Part shown: positions 42,362-50,889 of the stretch, one piece after another | How the letters are laid out: every line of letters begins with the position of its first letter | How positions within the stretch are numbered: position 1 is the first letter of the stretch | Assembly: GCF_023921125.1 (NCBI RefSeq) | Contig: NZ_CP099466.1 | Coordinates: forward strand, 2,232,001 to 2,296,000 | Direction of reading: 5' to 3' | DNA: 64,000 nucleotides | DNA from: Arthrobacter caoxuetaonis | GTDB taxonomy: Bacteria > Actinomycetota > Actinomycetes > Actinomycetales > Micrococcaceae | Made by a program: the position numbers and the translations under genes | Notes under the pieces: generated by a model | What the model saw: the letters and a program-made list of their open reading frames with translations, nothing else | Database searches by the model: none | Told to the model about the DNA's origin: nothing

Positions 42362-44272
42362 CTAGATAAATACTTGGTACTCAGGAGCGCCAAAAAATTT
42401 GACGTCTCCTGAAGCAATTAATTCGACATCGGAAACACGCCATGTATGATCTGTGTTTCCCCTGTACTGAGCATAGTTGAATCGGTCAGACGAGTATATT
42501 TTGCCGCCCGACTCACCAACTCTGCATAAGAACGCGCTGTCCTCCCCGCTTTGTAGTGGGGAGAATGGTGCGTCCTCAAAAACTGTTCTGGATCCAGTGA
42601 TCGTTGGTCCCATGACGGAATGCGTGAATTTGTGCTCCCGGTCAGCGAAGCGCAGGATCGAGACATCCTGTCGGGCAACGTACATATAGTGAGCCTGTTT
42701 GCCGACGATGTCCGCTCCGGAGTAGCTCAACGAGTGGAGCAGGTCAGAAAGGTACTCGGGACCATAGAAATCGTCGTCGTCCATCTTGGACAGAACGTCA
42801 CCCGACGATGCTTCAACACAGCGGTTGAGGCATTCCCCCAGAGGAACCGACACATGCTGGTGAAGTAACTCGACGTTGCCCACTCCATACTTCTGTGCAA
42901 GTGTCCTGGCGTGCCCTGGATCGAGGTCGAACCCATGTGTAAGAAGGACAAGCTCAGACTCAACGCCCCGCATCGAGCCAACAGTCTGAAATACATGCTC
43001 TAGCTGATGTGGTCTAATCGTCGACACGAGCAGCGAAACCGTAGGGCGCTTCCGATCGGCGGTACTTTCTCCTGGGAGAACTGCCCGTGCGAGCTGGTCG
43101 ACTCGGTGAGCATAAGTGTGATGCCCCCAGATCTTGCGCTGTGCCAAATGTAACTGGCGATCCGATAATTCTGGATTTCGGAGTACAGCTTTGAGCGTAG
43201 CTTCGGCATGGGCTTGATCCCCGACGACAAATTGTTCGCTCGGCAGCCACATTTCTTCCAGAGCACGGCTCGGTGTGCTAATAACTGTCGTACCGGCGGC
43301 CGTTATTTCAAAAATCCTTCTCGCACACATGCTCGGGGAATCCACGACAGAGTTGACATTCAGAAATACTCGATACGCCTTGTAGGCGGTCAGCATCTGA
43401 GGGTAGCTGAGCGTCCCTGCCAAGTACGCCCTGAAAGCCTCGGGAAAACGGTAATTCTCATCCGTCGAAGAGTGCCGGGAGAAAATGTCCAGGCTCGTGC
43501 CTGTTTGCGCCGCTACAGTTGCAGCCGCTCCCAAGAGGAGCTCCAACTGGGCTCTGCGCTCGGGGTACTTGTGGGCAAAATACATCCCCGCGAAAGCTAT
43601 ACCCCTTTCGTGTCCGCCTGACCGGGGCCGTACAGGGTTGTGGATGGCCGGCTGCGCAGCGAATTGAAGCACGCCGATCCGGTCATGCCCCAAATCACTC
43701 TTATAGGCGCTGACCCGATCCGTATCGCTGGTGAACACATAGTCAAACAGTCTCGCGGTCTCCAGAAAATCAGCGTAGTGGGGTGGATCCTCTTTGTTCC
43801 AGAATACTGTTGGTATACCTGATTTACGACAGTATTCCACTAGCGCGCGAAACTCGGATTTGGGTCCGTCGGTGCCTGTCAGCTGGTACTGCCACTCACC
43901 ACCGTTACCGTTCCAAGCCGATTCCACAAATAAAAGATCTGGTTGTGACCCGGTTATTTCTTCTGACCATCTGGCCTTCGTCAGTTCAACCTGCTGCCAC
44001 TCAAAGCCAAACGCCATTCGAGAGAAGTCATCCAAGATCACCGCTGCTTTGATACCACGGCGACAATTCAGACCATCGGGGAAATCGAATTCATCGAAAG
44101 AAATCCTTCGCTGTTTTCCAAAGCCAAAGAACCGGCCGCCTGAGTAACGGGGCCGGGCATGTAGACCAAGACGTTCCGGGTGGCGTCGCCTACGGAACTC
44201 AGCGACGGCTCCGTATCCACCTGTCCTCAAATGCCAGGCGGCCCGCCTCAGCTGGGAAAGATTCATACCCAT
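42362..44272 (-). CDS. two-domain glycosyltransferase (CgeB-like GT-B plus GT2)
   Basis: 636 aa. The first part (about 70-410) is a CgeB-like/Glyco_trans_1_2 GT-B unit (IPTVFWNKEDPPHYADFLE, DYVFTSDTDRVSAYK, FEITAAGTTVISTPS). The second (about 410-636) is a GT2 GT-A domain with TVSLLVSTIRPHQLEHV and SKMDDDDFYGPEYL, where the Asp run binds metal and nucleotide. Start ATG at 44272 with AAGGAAG upstream; it overlaps the ATPase gene by 10 bases. The CgeB-like part is related to the one in the gene at 59366-62659. Probably adds two kinds of residue to the chain. Confidence 0.8.
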   Translation of the reverse strand: MGMNLSQLRRAAWHLRTGGYGAVAEFRRRRHPERLGLHARPRYSGGRFFGFGKQRRISFDEFDFPDGLNCRRGIKAAVILDDFSRMAFGFEWQQVELTKARWSEEITGSQPDLLFVESAWNGNGGEWQYQLTGTDGPKSEFRALVEYCRKSGIPTVFWNKEDPPHYADFLETARLFDYVFTSDTDRVSAYKSDLGHDRIGVLQFAAQPAIHNPVRPRSGGHERGIAFAGMYFAHKYPERRAQLELLLGAAATVAAQTGTSLDIFSRHSSTDENYRFPEAFRAYLAGTLSYPQMLTAYKAYRVFLNVNSVVDSPSMCARRIFEITAAGTTVISTPSRALEEMWLPSEQFVVGDQAHAEATLKAVLRNPELSDRQLHLAQRKIWGHHTYAHRVDQLARAVLPGESTADRKRPTVSLLVSTIRPHQLEHVFQTVGSMRGVESELVLLTHGFDLDPGHARTLAQKYGVGNVELLHQHVSVPLGECLNRCVEASSGDVLSKMDDDDFYGPEYLSDLLHSLSYSGADIVGKQAHYMYVARQDVSILRFADREHKFTHSVMGPTITGSRTVFEDAPFSPLQSGEDSAFLCRVGESGGKIYSSDRFNYAQYRGNTDHTWRVSDVELIASGDVKFFGAPEYQVFI

Positions 44273-45165
44273 GTGCTCTTCCTTCGTCCAGGAACTTTTG
44301 GAATAACCCGAGCAGGTTGCAGTTCTTGGAACATCCTTCGCTTTATACGATCGGCTTCTGCATTGTTCCCCTCGGCCAGGAATTTGGTGTAGCGCCGGTA
44401 CCATTTCAGGCCGTAAGCCGGGGGGCCGTCGTAAAGCAGGTCACCTTTGTCCAACCATATAATGCGGGTACATAGATCCTGCACCGTAGAAAGGCTGTGG
44501 CTTACGAGGAAAACGCACCCCGCCTGTCCCCTGAGCTCGTCCATACGGCGTTTAGTCCGCCCGCGGAACTCATCGTCACCTGTGTTTAGGGCTTCATCTA
44601 GAATCAGGATCTCTGGATTGATTGACGCCGCAATAGCGAATCGAAGACGGGCTGACATTCCGGAAGAATAGGAGCGCATCGGTAGATTTATGGCACTTTC
44701 CAAACCTGCTAAGTCCAGAATACCGTCATATTTGGCACTGATTTCGTCACGAGTCATCCCCATGGCAAGACACCCCAGGACGACGTTATCGCGACCCGAG
44801 AGGTCAGGAACCAACGCGGCAGAGACACCCAGCATAATCGGTGTAGAAGAAGCGTAAACCGCGCCCTGTGTAGGTTTGGCCTTCCCGCATATGAGCTTCA
44901 TAAGGGTGCTTTTACCGGAACCATTCAGACCGATAACCCCGATAGACTCCCCGTGATTAGCCACGACCGTCAGGGGCTTGAGCGCGTGCACTCTATCCGG
45001 TACAACTGTCTTAGTCTTTGCAGGCCTGTTGAATAGGCTTTTATACCGCCCATATAGTCCGTCACCGCCTGCAGACTCCGCCTTAACCTGGTAAACCATC
45101 GACACATTGTCCACGACAACAGCCGGAGAGGAGTTGTACCAGAATGGATCATTCGTTTCTGCCAT
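44263..45165 (-). CDS. polysaccharide ABC exporter ATPase (Wzt/TagH type)
   Basis: 300 aa. Walker A GVIGLNGSGKSTLMKLI, the signature YSSGMSARLRFA, Walker B EILILDEALNTGD and H-loop LVSHS are intact, with the YKSLFNRP N-terminal element of Wzt/TagH/RfbE ATPases. A C-terminal glycan-binding extension as in Wzt O9a is absent, so export need not recognise a chain-end cap. With the permease encoded just upstream it forms the exporter that flips the lipid-linked polysaccharide. Confidence 0.92.
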   Translation of the reverse strand: MAETNDPFWYNSSPAVVVDNVSMVYQVKAESAGGDGLYGRYKSLFNRPAKTKTVVPDRVHALKPLTVVANHGESIGVIGLNGSGKSTLMKLICGKAKPTQGAVYASSTPIMLGVSAALVPDLSGRDNVVLGCLAMGMTRDEISAKYDGILDLAGLESAINLPMRSYSSGMSARLRFAIAASINPEILILDEALNTGDDEFRGRTKRRMDELRGQAGCVFLVSHSLSTVQDLCTRIIWLDKGDLLYDGPPAYGLKWYRRYTKFLAEGNNAEADRIKRRMFQELQPARVIPKVPGRRKSTWV

Positions 45166-46039
45166 AAGTTTCCTCCCCCTTCCAGAACAACACGATACCG
45201 ATAGCCAAGGCGCCTAATGACCACGCCGCCAACGCTGCCCAGCTTTGCCACGGAGGTGTTTCCGCATAGAGAAGACTGCTTCGAACTATCGACAGCAAAA
45301 GATAGAGTGGATTCGCTTCGACGACCGATTTGATCAGGGGCCAGCTTTCGTACCGCTCTATTGAGAACATAACACAGGATGCAAAGAGCCAGAAGCGCAT
45401 GAAAAATGAGATTATATGCACCAGATCGTTAAAGCGCGCAACCAAAGGGGCGAGAAGGAAACCCACACCGAGGTTGAAGAGGACTTGCAAGAACACCGCT
45501 GGTATCAGCAGAAGCCAACGCCAGGTAATTTCTTCCACCGGACTTATCGTCAGTATGAGAAGCAACATGACTAAGAGCACCGGAATGTTGGCAATGAATT
45601 CGCGCACATTCACGGAAACAACTAAAGTAGCCCGTGGAAAATTGAACGCCTGTATGACATTCTGATTTGTTCTGATGACCCTAGAGCCGTTTACGATCGT
45701 GCGGGTACTGAACTGGAATAGAAACACTCCGATGACGAGATATCCAATAAAGTTCTCAATTCCTCGGCTGGCACCGAGCAGCAGGCCAAAAATCAGAAAA
45801 TAGCCAATTCCGTTCAGTAGCGGGTTCAATAGCAGCCAAGCACTACCAAGCCTGTCCTGTCGGTTGCCGCTCTGCACCCTGGCCCGAGAATCAAAGAACA
45901 CAAAGTGCCGGAAACTCCAGACCGAGATAAGATAGTCAATGAATGAGGGTTTCGCCCCCACCCGACTCAGTGACTTCAGATCCACCGATATTGGAGGGAG
46001 ACCTACGTTTTCACCCGATTCAGTTCTAGGCGCCGTCAT
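45149..46039 (-). CDS. polysaccharide ABC exporter permease (Wzm/TagG type)
   Basis: 296 aa ABC-2 type permease with six transmembrane helices and the cytoplasmic N-terminal amphipathic region RHFVFFDSRARVQSGNRQD. FNFPRATLVVSVNVREF and ANPLYLLLSIVRSSLLY are conserved in TagG/RfbA members. Start ATG at 46037-46039, overlapping the upstream GT4 gene by 14 bases; the stop overlaps the ATPase start by 17. Presence of this pair and lack of wzx/wzy indicates ABC-transporter-dependent export. Confidence 0.92.
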   Translation of the reverse strand: MTAPRTESGENVGLPPISVDLKSLSRVGAKPSFIDYLISVWSFRHFVFFDSRARVQSGNRQDRLGSAWLLLNPLLNGIGYFLIFGLLLGASRGIENFIGYLVIGVFLFQFSTRTIVNGSRVIRTNQNVIQAFNFPRATLVVSVNVREFIANIPVLLVMLLLILTISPVEEITWRWLLLIPAVFLQVLFNLGVGFLLAPLVARFNDLVHIISFFMRFWLFASCVMFSIERYESWPLIKSVVEANPLYLLLSIVRSSLLYAETPPWQSWAALAAWSLGALAIGIVLFWKGEETYGRNE

Positions 46040-47777
46040 ATCTGCTAATCCTTCTATAGAGCTCGGCTGTCGCGGTGGACAGGGCTTCCCACGTGCGTGT
46101 GTCCAACACATGCCGACGACCCGCAGCTCCCAGAGCGGAACAACGCGGTCCATCGATCACTAAGCTGCCGAGCATCTCTGCCAAGCTCCCGGCGTCCCCC
46201 GCAGGAACTGACAATCCATCCATTCCGTCTCGGACCACTTCATGAAGTGCGGGCAGGTTGCTGAACACCACGGGACGCCCGGAAGCCAGTGCTTCCACGG
46301 GCTTCAGCGGCGTCACCATCCGGGTCACTGGGAAGTCCTTGCGGGGCACGACAAAGATGTCGAGCGCCTGATGGTAGAGGTGCGCCTGCTCCCTGGGAAC
46401 ACGTCCGGTGAAGATTGTCCTGTCTTGAAGCCCAAGGTCTACGGTCAAGCGTTTCAGGCCAGGTCCGGCGACCCCGTCTCCGACAATGAGGCATCGCAGC
46501 GCAGGATACCGGGGCGCCAACAGAGCGAAGGCGTGGAGCAAATCATCCAGCCCCTCATAATCCACGAGGCTGCTGACCGTTCCGATAAAAAGGCCCTCCG
46601 CGGGCAGTCCCAACTGGGCCCTGGCAGCAGATGGAGTGGCGGGTTCCTGGAGGAAACCCTCCCCGACGGCGTTCGGCAGCAGCAGGGTCTGCTCAACAGC
46701 CACACCGGCTTCGACAATGCCTGCGCGCATAGCCTCACCAAGAGTGGCCACAGTTCCAGCCGAGCCCATGACGTCCGCTTCCCGTACGCCAAACTTCCGG
46801 TACCGTTCGCTCAGCTTCGCCTCGTCACCCCGGGTTGAGGCCCAGGTATCGGCCAGCTGGCCCCGTACCTCGTAGATCCAGGGAATCCCCAGAGATTCAG
46901 CAACGGCCCGGACCACCAGACCGTTAACGAAGTGCGTCGTCGTGTGGAGCACGGCCGGCCGCACCTCAAGCGCCAGCTTGAGCAGCTCCTCAGTTTGAAG
47001 TTGCAGCCGTGCTGCCATGCCCTTCGGGAGCCGAGCCGGCAGGAGCCGGTGGTAGGTAACGCCGTCGATCAGGTCAGTGTCTGCTGCCCCGAGCCGCCCA
47101 ATTTGAACCGGATACCCTATTCGCGTCGCCGCATGGACGTTCCATCCCGAATCGGACTGCGCTTTGAGCAGGGAATGGGACCGCTGGGCATAGCCGCTGC
47201 CGGTATAGGGCAGGGAATTCGTCAGCAGATGCAGCACCGACTGAGCGCGGGGAACATACTCCTGGACTGGCGGCAGGCTCGGTGTCCAACCGTCAAATAC
47301 ACCCAGCTCGCTGGCCAGCCGGGTCCGCTGGCGTCGCTCACCCACCGTGGTCCGCCCGCGGCCCAGTACCTCGACTGCACCCGACATATCCCCCCGGTAC
47401 CAGCGCAGGCGCGCCTGTGCGCCCGCCCAGCCGCGGGTCGTCTCCGGAGCTGCAGAGAGCAGTTTGTCCGCAATCTCAGGCAGCGCGGCAGCAGTAGCTA
47501 CGTCCGCCAAGCGAACTTTGGCACGCGCCCCTATGCCGCTGTCCACCGTCTGGGACAGACGGTCTTTGACATCATCGTTGCGCCCCTGAACAAGCGCTCC
47601 AAGCGCCGGCAACAGCTGGCCGGGTGCGCTGGATGCCGCAGCAGCCAGTGGACGAACCAGCGATGCAGGCAGCCGGCGGGATACCTGGAGTGCCAGGACG
47701 GCGGGATCATCACCAAGGTGCTCGAGGACCGTTGCAGCCGCCAGGCACCCGTTCCTGGCAAGGTTTCGTACGTTCAT
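46026..47777 (-). CDS. GT4 glycosyltransferase with helical N-terminal region
   Basis: 583 aa, start ATG at 47775-47777 sharing a base with the preceding stop (TAATG). A helical region (1-175) precedes a GT-B enzyme with LLTNSLPYTGSGYAQRSHSL, IPWIYEVRGQLAD, LLPNAVGEGFL, IGTVSSLVDYEGLDDLL and VPRKDFPVTRMVTPLKPVEALA. Motif by motif it matches the gene at 38967-41105, so the two are paralogues within one operon. G+C-rich codon use is like that of the core genome, unlike its paralogue. Confidence 0.85.
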   Translation of the reverse strand: MNVRNLARNGCLAAATVLEHLGDDPAVLALQVSRRLPASLVRPLAAAASSAPGQLLPALGALVQGRNDDVKDRLSQTVDSGIGARAKVRLADVATAAALPEIADKLLSAAPETTRGWAGAQARLRWYRGDMSGAVEVLGRGRTTVGERRQRTRLASELGVFDGWTPSLPPVQEYVPRAQSVLHLLTNSLPYTGSGYAQRSHSLLKAQSDSGWNVHAATRIGYPVQIGRLGAADTDLIDGVTYHRLLPARLPKGMAARLQLQTEELLKLALEVRPAVLHTTTHFVNGLVVRAVAESLGIPWIYEVRGQLADTWASTRGDEAKLSERYRKFGVREADVMGSAGTVATLGEAMRAGIVEAGVAVEQTLLLPNAVGEGFLQEPATPSAARAQLGLPAEGLFIGTVSSLVDYEGLDDLLHAFALLAPRYPALRCLIVGDGVAGPGLKRLTVDLGLQDRTIFTGRVPREQAHLYHQALDIFVVPRKDFPVTRMVTPLKPVEALASGRPVVFSNLPALHEVVRDGMDGLSVPAGDAGSLAEMLGSLVIDGPRCSALGAAGRRHVLDTRTWEALSTATAELYRRISRYDGA

Positions 47778-48979
47778 TACCGGGCCGGCCCCGCTGCCAC
47801 TGTCTTCAGAAGTTCTGCATACGCCCGCCCAAGCGTTTCGACGTTCGCGTTGCTCTCCACCCAATCGCGGCCGGACGTGCCCGTCAGCAACCGGCTTCGG
47901 TCCGATGCAAGCTCTTTCCAGAGCTGGGCAATGGCCTGCGGGTTGGACGGGACGACGTCGCCGGCCTCCGATTCTTCAACAATCTGTTTCGCTTCGCCCA
48001 GGACGATGCCGGTAACGTGCCGGCCAACGGCCAGGACTTCGTACGTTTTGGAGGGAATGGTGGTCTCGAAGGACTTCCAATCGTCCCGCAGTGACACCAC
48101 GCAGGTATCCGCACGCCGGTAGTAGGACATCACCTCGGCTGTGCCCTGAGCCGGTTCATGGAACTCAACCGGTGCCCCGAGCGCCTCGGCCAGGGCTATC
48201 AGCTGGCGCCGCTGGACGCCGTGTCCCACCATGGTCAGCCGCACAGAGTCCGAGGCAAGGCTTGCTGCCTGGATGACGGTCTCCAGCCGCTGGCTCTCCC
48301 CGTGGTTTCCCAGATAGAGCACTTCCAGGCGTTCGGAGTCTGCCGGCGGCGGCGGAAGGAGTTCACGTGCAGCCGTCTCAATGCCGTTGCTGATGGTGGC
48401 GACGTTGCGCATGCCCCGGTCCCTGAGCGTCTGGGCAAAACCATACGTCACGGTTACTACAAGCTCAGCACGTTCCTGCAGGGCAACTATGACTCGTTCC
48501 GCAATGCTCTTGGCGCTGCCCTGCACAATGCGGGCATCACGGGCGATGTCCGGCCAGGCGTCCCGCATATCCGCTACAAAGGGAACGCCGCGCAGCTTGG
48601 CGACCATGTATCCGGCGCCCAGGATAGGCAGTGAGGGGACGGTGGCGATAACGACGTCGGGCTTGCGTCCCATCAGGCCGGCGAGAACGCTTCCTGCCGC
48701 GGAAAAACACTGATCCGCAAACCTGCCCAGTCGCGTTGTGGGATGCCAGAGGTAGGGCGCCCTGCGGATTCGCTCGCCGTACTGTCCGGTATCGCAGCGG
48801 AAAGCCTTCCCTGCGACACTGCGGGGCATGGTCCGCCGGCCGGCTGGTGCATGCGCCACAGGGGCGATCACATCGATATCCCAGCCGATCTCCCGAAAGG
48901 TCCGGATCAGCTGGGTCCAGCGGCGCTGCGGCGGGCTGTGCTCAGGAGAGTACGAGTGCGTTAGCAAAAGAACCCGCAC
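47777..48979 (-). CDS. GT4 glycosyltransferase (WcaI-like)
   Basis: 400 aa. MRVLLLTHSYSPEHSPPQRR, VVIATVPSLPILGAGYMVAK, VPFVADMRDAWPD, VLYLGNHGESQRLETVI and SFETTIPSKTYEVLAVGRHV place it in family GT4 near WcaI/fucosyltransferase-like enzymes of capsule loci. The GTG start at 48979 has an excellent GGAGGGG upstream. It is first in the eight-gene overlapping operon that runs to 36071, and its promoter region carries overlapping palindromes. Confidence 0.85.
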   Translation of the reverse strand: MRVLLLTHSYSPEHSPPQRRWTQLIRTFREIGWDIDVIAPVAHAPAGRRTMPRSVAGKAFRCDTGQYGERIRRAPYLWHPTTRLGRFADQCFSAAGSVLAGLMGRKPDVVIATVPSLPILGAGYMVAKLRGVPFVADMRDAWPDIARDARIVQGSAKSIAERVIVALQERAELVVTVTYGFAQTLRDRGMRNVATISNGIETAARELLPPPPADSERLEVLYLGNHGESQRLETVIQAASLASDSVRLTMVGHGVQRRQLIALAEALGAPVEFHEPAQGTAEVMSYYRRADTCVVSLRDDWKSFETTIPSKTYEVLAVGRHVTGIVLGEAKQIVEESEAGDVVPSNPQAIAQLWKELASDRSRLLTGTSGRDWVESNANVETLGRAYAELLKTVAAGPAR

Positions 48980-49009
48980 ATCCCCTCCATTCCTGTATCG
49001 CCACGGCTT

Positions 49010-49026
49010 TTAGGCTGCCTAAGGCA
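49010..49026. promoter_or_regulatory. overlapping palindromes upstream of the polysaccharide operon
   Basis: TTAGGCTGCCTAA (49010-49022) and TGCCTAAGGCA (49016-49026) are two perfect palindromes sharing seven bases, about 30-45 bp upstream of the first glycosyltransferase start. They could be alternative binding sites for a dimeric regulator, or an mRNA hairpin. The 71-bp gap 48980-49050 holds little else; TAGACT at 49033-49038 (minus strand) is a possible -10. Confidence 0.35.
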
Positions 49027-49050
49027 ACCGTCAGTCTACCTAATAAATCG

Positions 49051-49770
49051 TTAGGGCTTAGACGCATAGTTCTGCCCCGGGTGCCGCAGTTTTACGTAAT
49101 AGAGCGCTCCGGCTGCTGCCAGCAAAAGAATCACCGCCGACCGGGTGAGCCAGTGCGTGCTCCAGTCAACGCCCTCGTCCATCCCGGTGCTGGTGGCCGA
49201 TAGCTCGGCTGCAGGACTGCTCGGTGCCGGGCTCGGGGCGGTTTCGGGACCGGGCTTCACCGCGGCCTCAGTGGCAGGACTCTGCGTCGGGGAGGCACTC
49301 GGGGACGCAGATTCTTCCGGCGCGTCAAAGATGTTGACCACCTCACCGGTCGACGGATTCCAGCGAAGGTCCGTGTAGAGCCAGGTCCGGCCATCAACGA
49401 GGTTTCCCGTCCCGGGCTCTATGAGGTATCCGGTGGCGGGGTGGATCAGGTATCCACTGGAACGCTCGATCTGGAAACCTGTTGCCGGATCGATGAGGGC
49501 CTGTTCAGGAACCGCCGGAACGGTTGGTACCGCTGCCGGCAGGCTCGGCACGTTCTCAGGCGGCGGATCGGCCGGCGGGGCTGTCTCAACGGGCGGGTCC
49601 GTTGGCAGCACTGGGACCGGCTCAGCACTTGGTTCAGGAGCCGGCGTGGTCGGGACCACCTGTTCCTCGTTCACTGTCTCCAAGGCAAACACGGGTGCCG
49701 CGGACACTGTTGCCAAGAGGAACCCTGCAAGCAGGCCGTATCGCAGCCGCTGGCCGAATGTGCCGGACAT
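49051..49770 (-). CDS. secreted, membrane-anchored protein with octapeptide repeats
   Basis: 239 aa, not a recognised family. Signal peptide 1-29 (AAPVFA end), Pro/Glu-rich linker (38-90), an exact eight-residue repeat at 93-132 (IDPATGFQ, IERSSGYL, IHPATGYL, IEPGTGNL, then VDGRTWLY), NPSTGE at 138, a Ser/Pro/Ala-rich stretch (152-200) and a C-terminal transmembrane helix (211-227) with a short basic tail. Topology is therefore extracellular. The gene begins one base after the LCP gene stop, so it is co-transcribed with it. A role in binding wall glycan or in exporter/ligase coupling is inference. Confidence 0.7.
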   Translation of the reverse strand: MSGTFGQRLRYGLLAGFLLATVSAAPVFALETVNEEQVVPTTPAPEPSAEPVPVLPTDPPVETAPPADPPPENVPSLPAAVPTVPAVPEQALIDPATGFQIERSSGYLIHPATGYLIEPGTGNLVDGRTWLYTDLRWNPSTGEVVNIFDAPEESASPSASPTQSPATEAAVKPGPETAPSPAPSSPAAELSATSTGMDEGVDWSTHWLTRSAVILLLAAAGALYYVKLRHPGQNYASKP

Positions 49771-49771
49771 A

Positions 49772-50785
49772 CTATTGGTTCTCCCCGTTCAGGCCTTGGA
49801 CATAAGCGGCAAGTCTATCGGCTTTCAGGGCCTCGGAGATCCCGGCGATGGCGGCGTCGTCCTTGACGACGATCGACTGGCCGTCGGCAGAGGTTCCTAC
49901 GCCGAGGTTGGGCAGGGTGAACATCTGAATGTCGCTGCTGCGCACGGAACGCAGTTCCACGGCCAGCCCGCCTGCCGACGCGGCATCCAGATTCTCGTCG
50001 ACGCTGAGGAAAGGGGAAATCTCCCCCACAACGTTGTTGATTTTGATCGGGTTGGACAGCGTTTCAGCCGAAATAACGCGTGTCATCAGTCCGCGGACGA
50101 ATGCCTGCTGGTTCTTCACCCGCTGATAGTCGCCGTCCGCGAAGGCGTACCTTTCACGGACAAACTTCAGTGCCGAATCACCCTGCAGCGTGATGGGACC
50201 GGCCGCGAAGTATTCGCCGTCGGCTCCGGAAGACTGGAAGCCGACGGCGTTCTCAACCTGGATCCCGCCGAGAGCCGTGGTGAGGCCCTTGAATCCCTCG
50301 AAATCGATCACGGCAACGTGATCGATGGGTACGTCAAACAGGTTTTGCACGGTCTCCACCGTCAGTGCCACGCCGCCCAAAGCCATGGCCGCGTTGATTT
50401 TGGCCTCTCCATGCCCCGGTATGTCCGTCCAGGTATCGCGCATGATGGACGTCACGTAAACACCGGAGCGATCACCCGGAATATGCACCAGCATCATCGT
50501 GTCCGACCGCGCATCGGCCCCCGGATCGCGCGTATCGCTGCCAATGAGGAGGATGTTGCGGGAATCTCCTGCCGCATCACCCTTCTCCGGGGCTGTAGCA
50601 GGCATCGCGTTGGCGATGGTTTGGGAGCCGGAGTCAAACGTACGGGCCAGGTTCCAGAGATAGCCGCCTGCCGCAAGAGCCACTACGAGCACCAGCGAGA
50701 GGAAAACCAGCAGTGTGGCACGGACAGGGTGCCGTGCACGCTCCGGTTCCGTTTCCGTGGAACGGTCGGGGAAAAAATCGGTCAC
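49772..50785 (-). CDS. LytR-CpsA-Psr family glycopolymer ligase
   Basis: 337 aa. One N-terminal transmembrane helix (about 22-44), then the LCP catalytic domain: NILLIGSDTRD, ARSDTMMLVHI, VYVTSIMRDTWTDIPGHG and ALKFVRERYAFADGDYQRVKNQ, with the conserved Asp and Arg residues that bind the polyprenyl pyrophosphate. LCP enzymes move lipid-linked glycans onto peptidoglycan. Its place next to the glycan export operon makes it the likely ligase for that product. Confidence 0.92.
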   Translation of the reverse strand: MTDFFPDRSTETEPERARHPVRATLLVFLSLVLVVALAAGGYLWNLARTFDSGSQTIANAMPATAPEKGDAAGDSRNILLIGSDTRDPGADARSDTMMLVHIPGDRSGVYVTSIMRDTWTDIPGHGEAKINAAMALGGVALTVETVQNLFDVPIDHVAVIDFEGFKGLTTALGGIQVENAVGFQSSGADGEYFAAGPITLQGDSALKFVRERYAFADGDYQRVKNQQAFVRGLMTRVISAETLSNPIKINNVVGEISPFLSVDENLDAASAGGLAVELRSVRSSDIQMFTLPNLGVGTSADGQSIVVKDDAAIAGISEALKADRLAAYVQGLNGENQ

Positions 50786-50877
50786 GGTAATCCTTAGGGG
50801 TCCTTGCGGTGCGGATGCTGTCTGAGTTTACCGCCCGCACCCGCTTGCCCGATTCCAGACTGGCGCGGCGCGCCGGA

Positions 50878-50883
50878 TACCCT
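50878..50883 (+). promoter_or_regulatory. putative -10 of a leaderless DUF3515 transcript
   Basis: TACCCT is followed by six bases and then the ATG at 50890, matching the spacing at 3561-3566 and 27353-27358. A Shine-Dalgarno sequence is lacking. Confidence 0.35.
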
Positions 50884-50889
50884 TGGACC

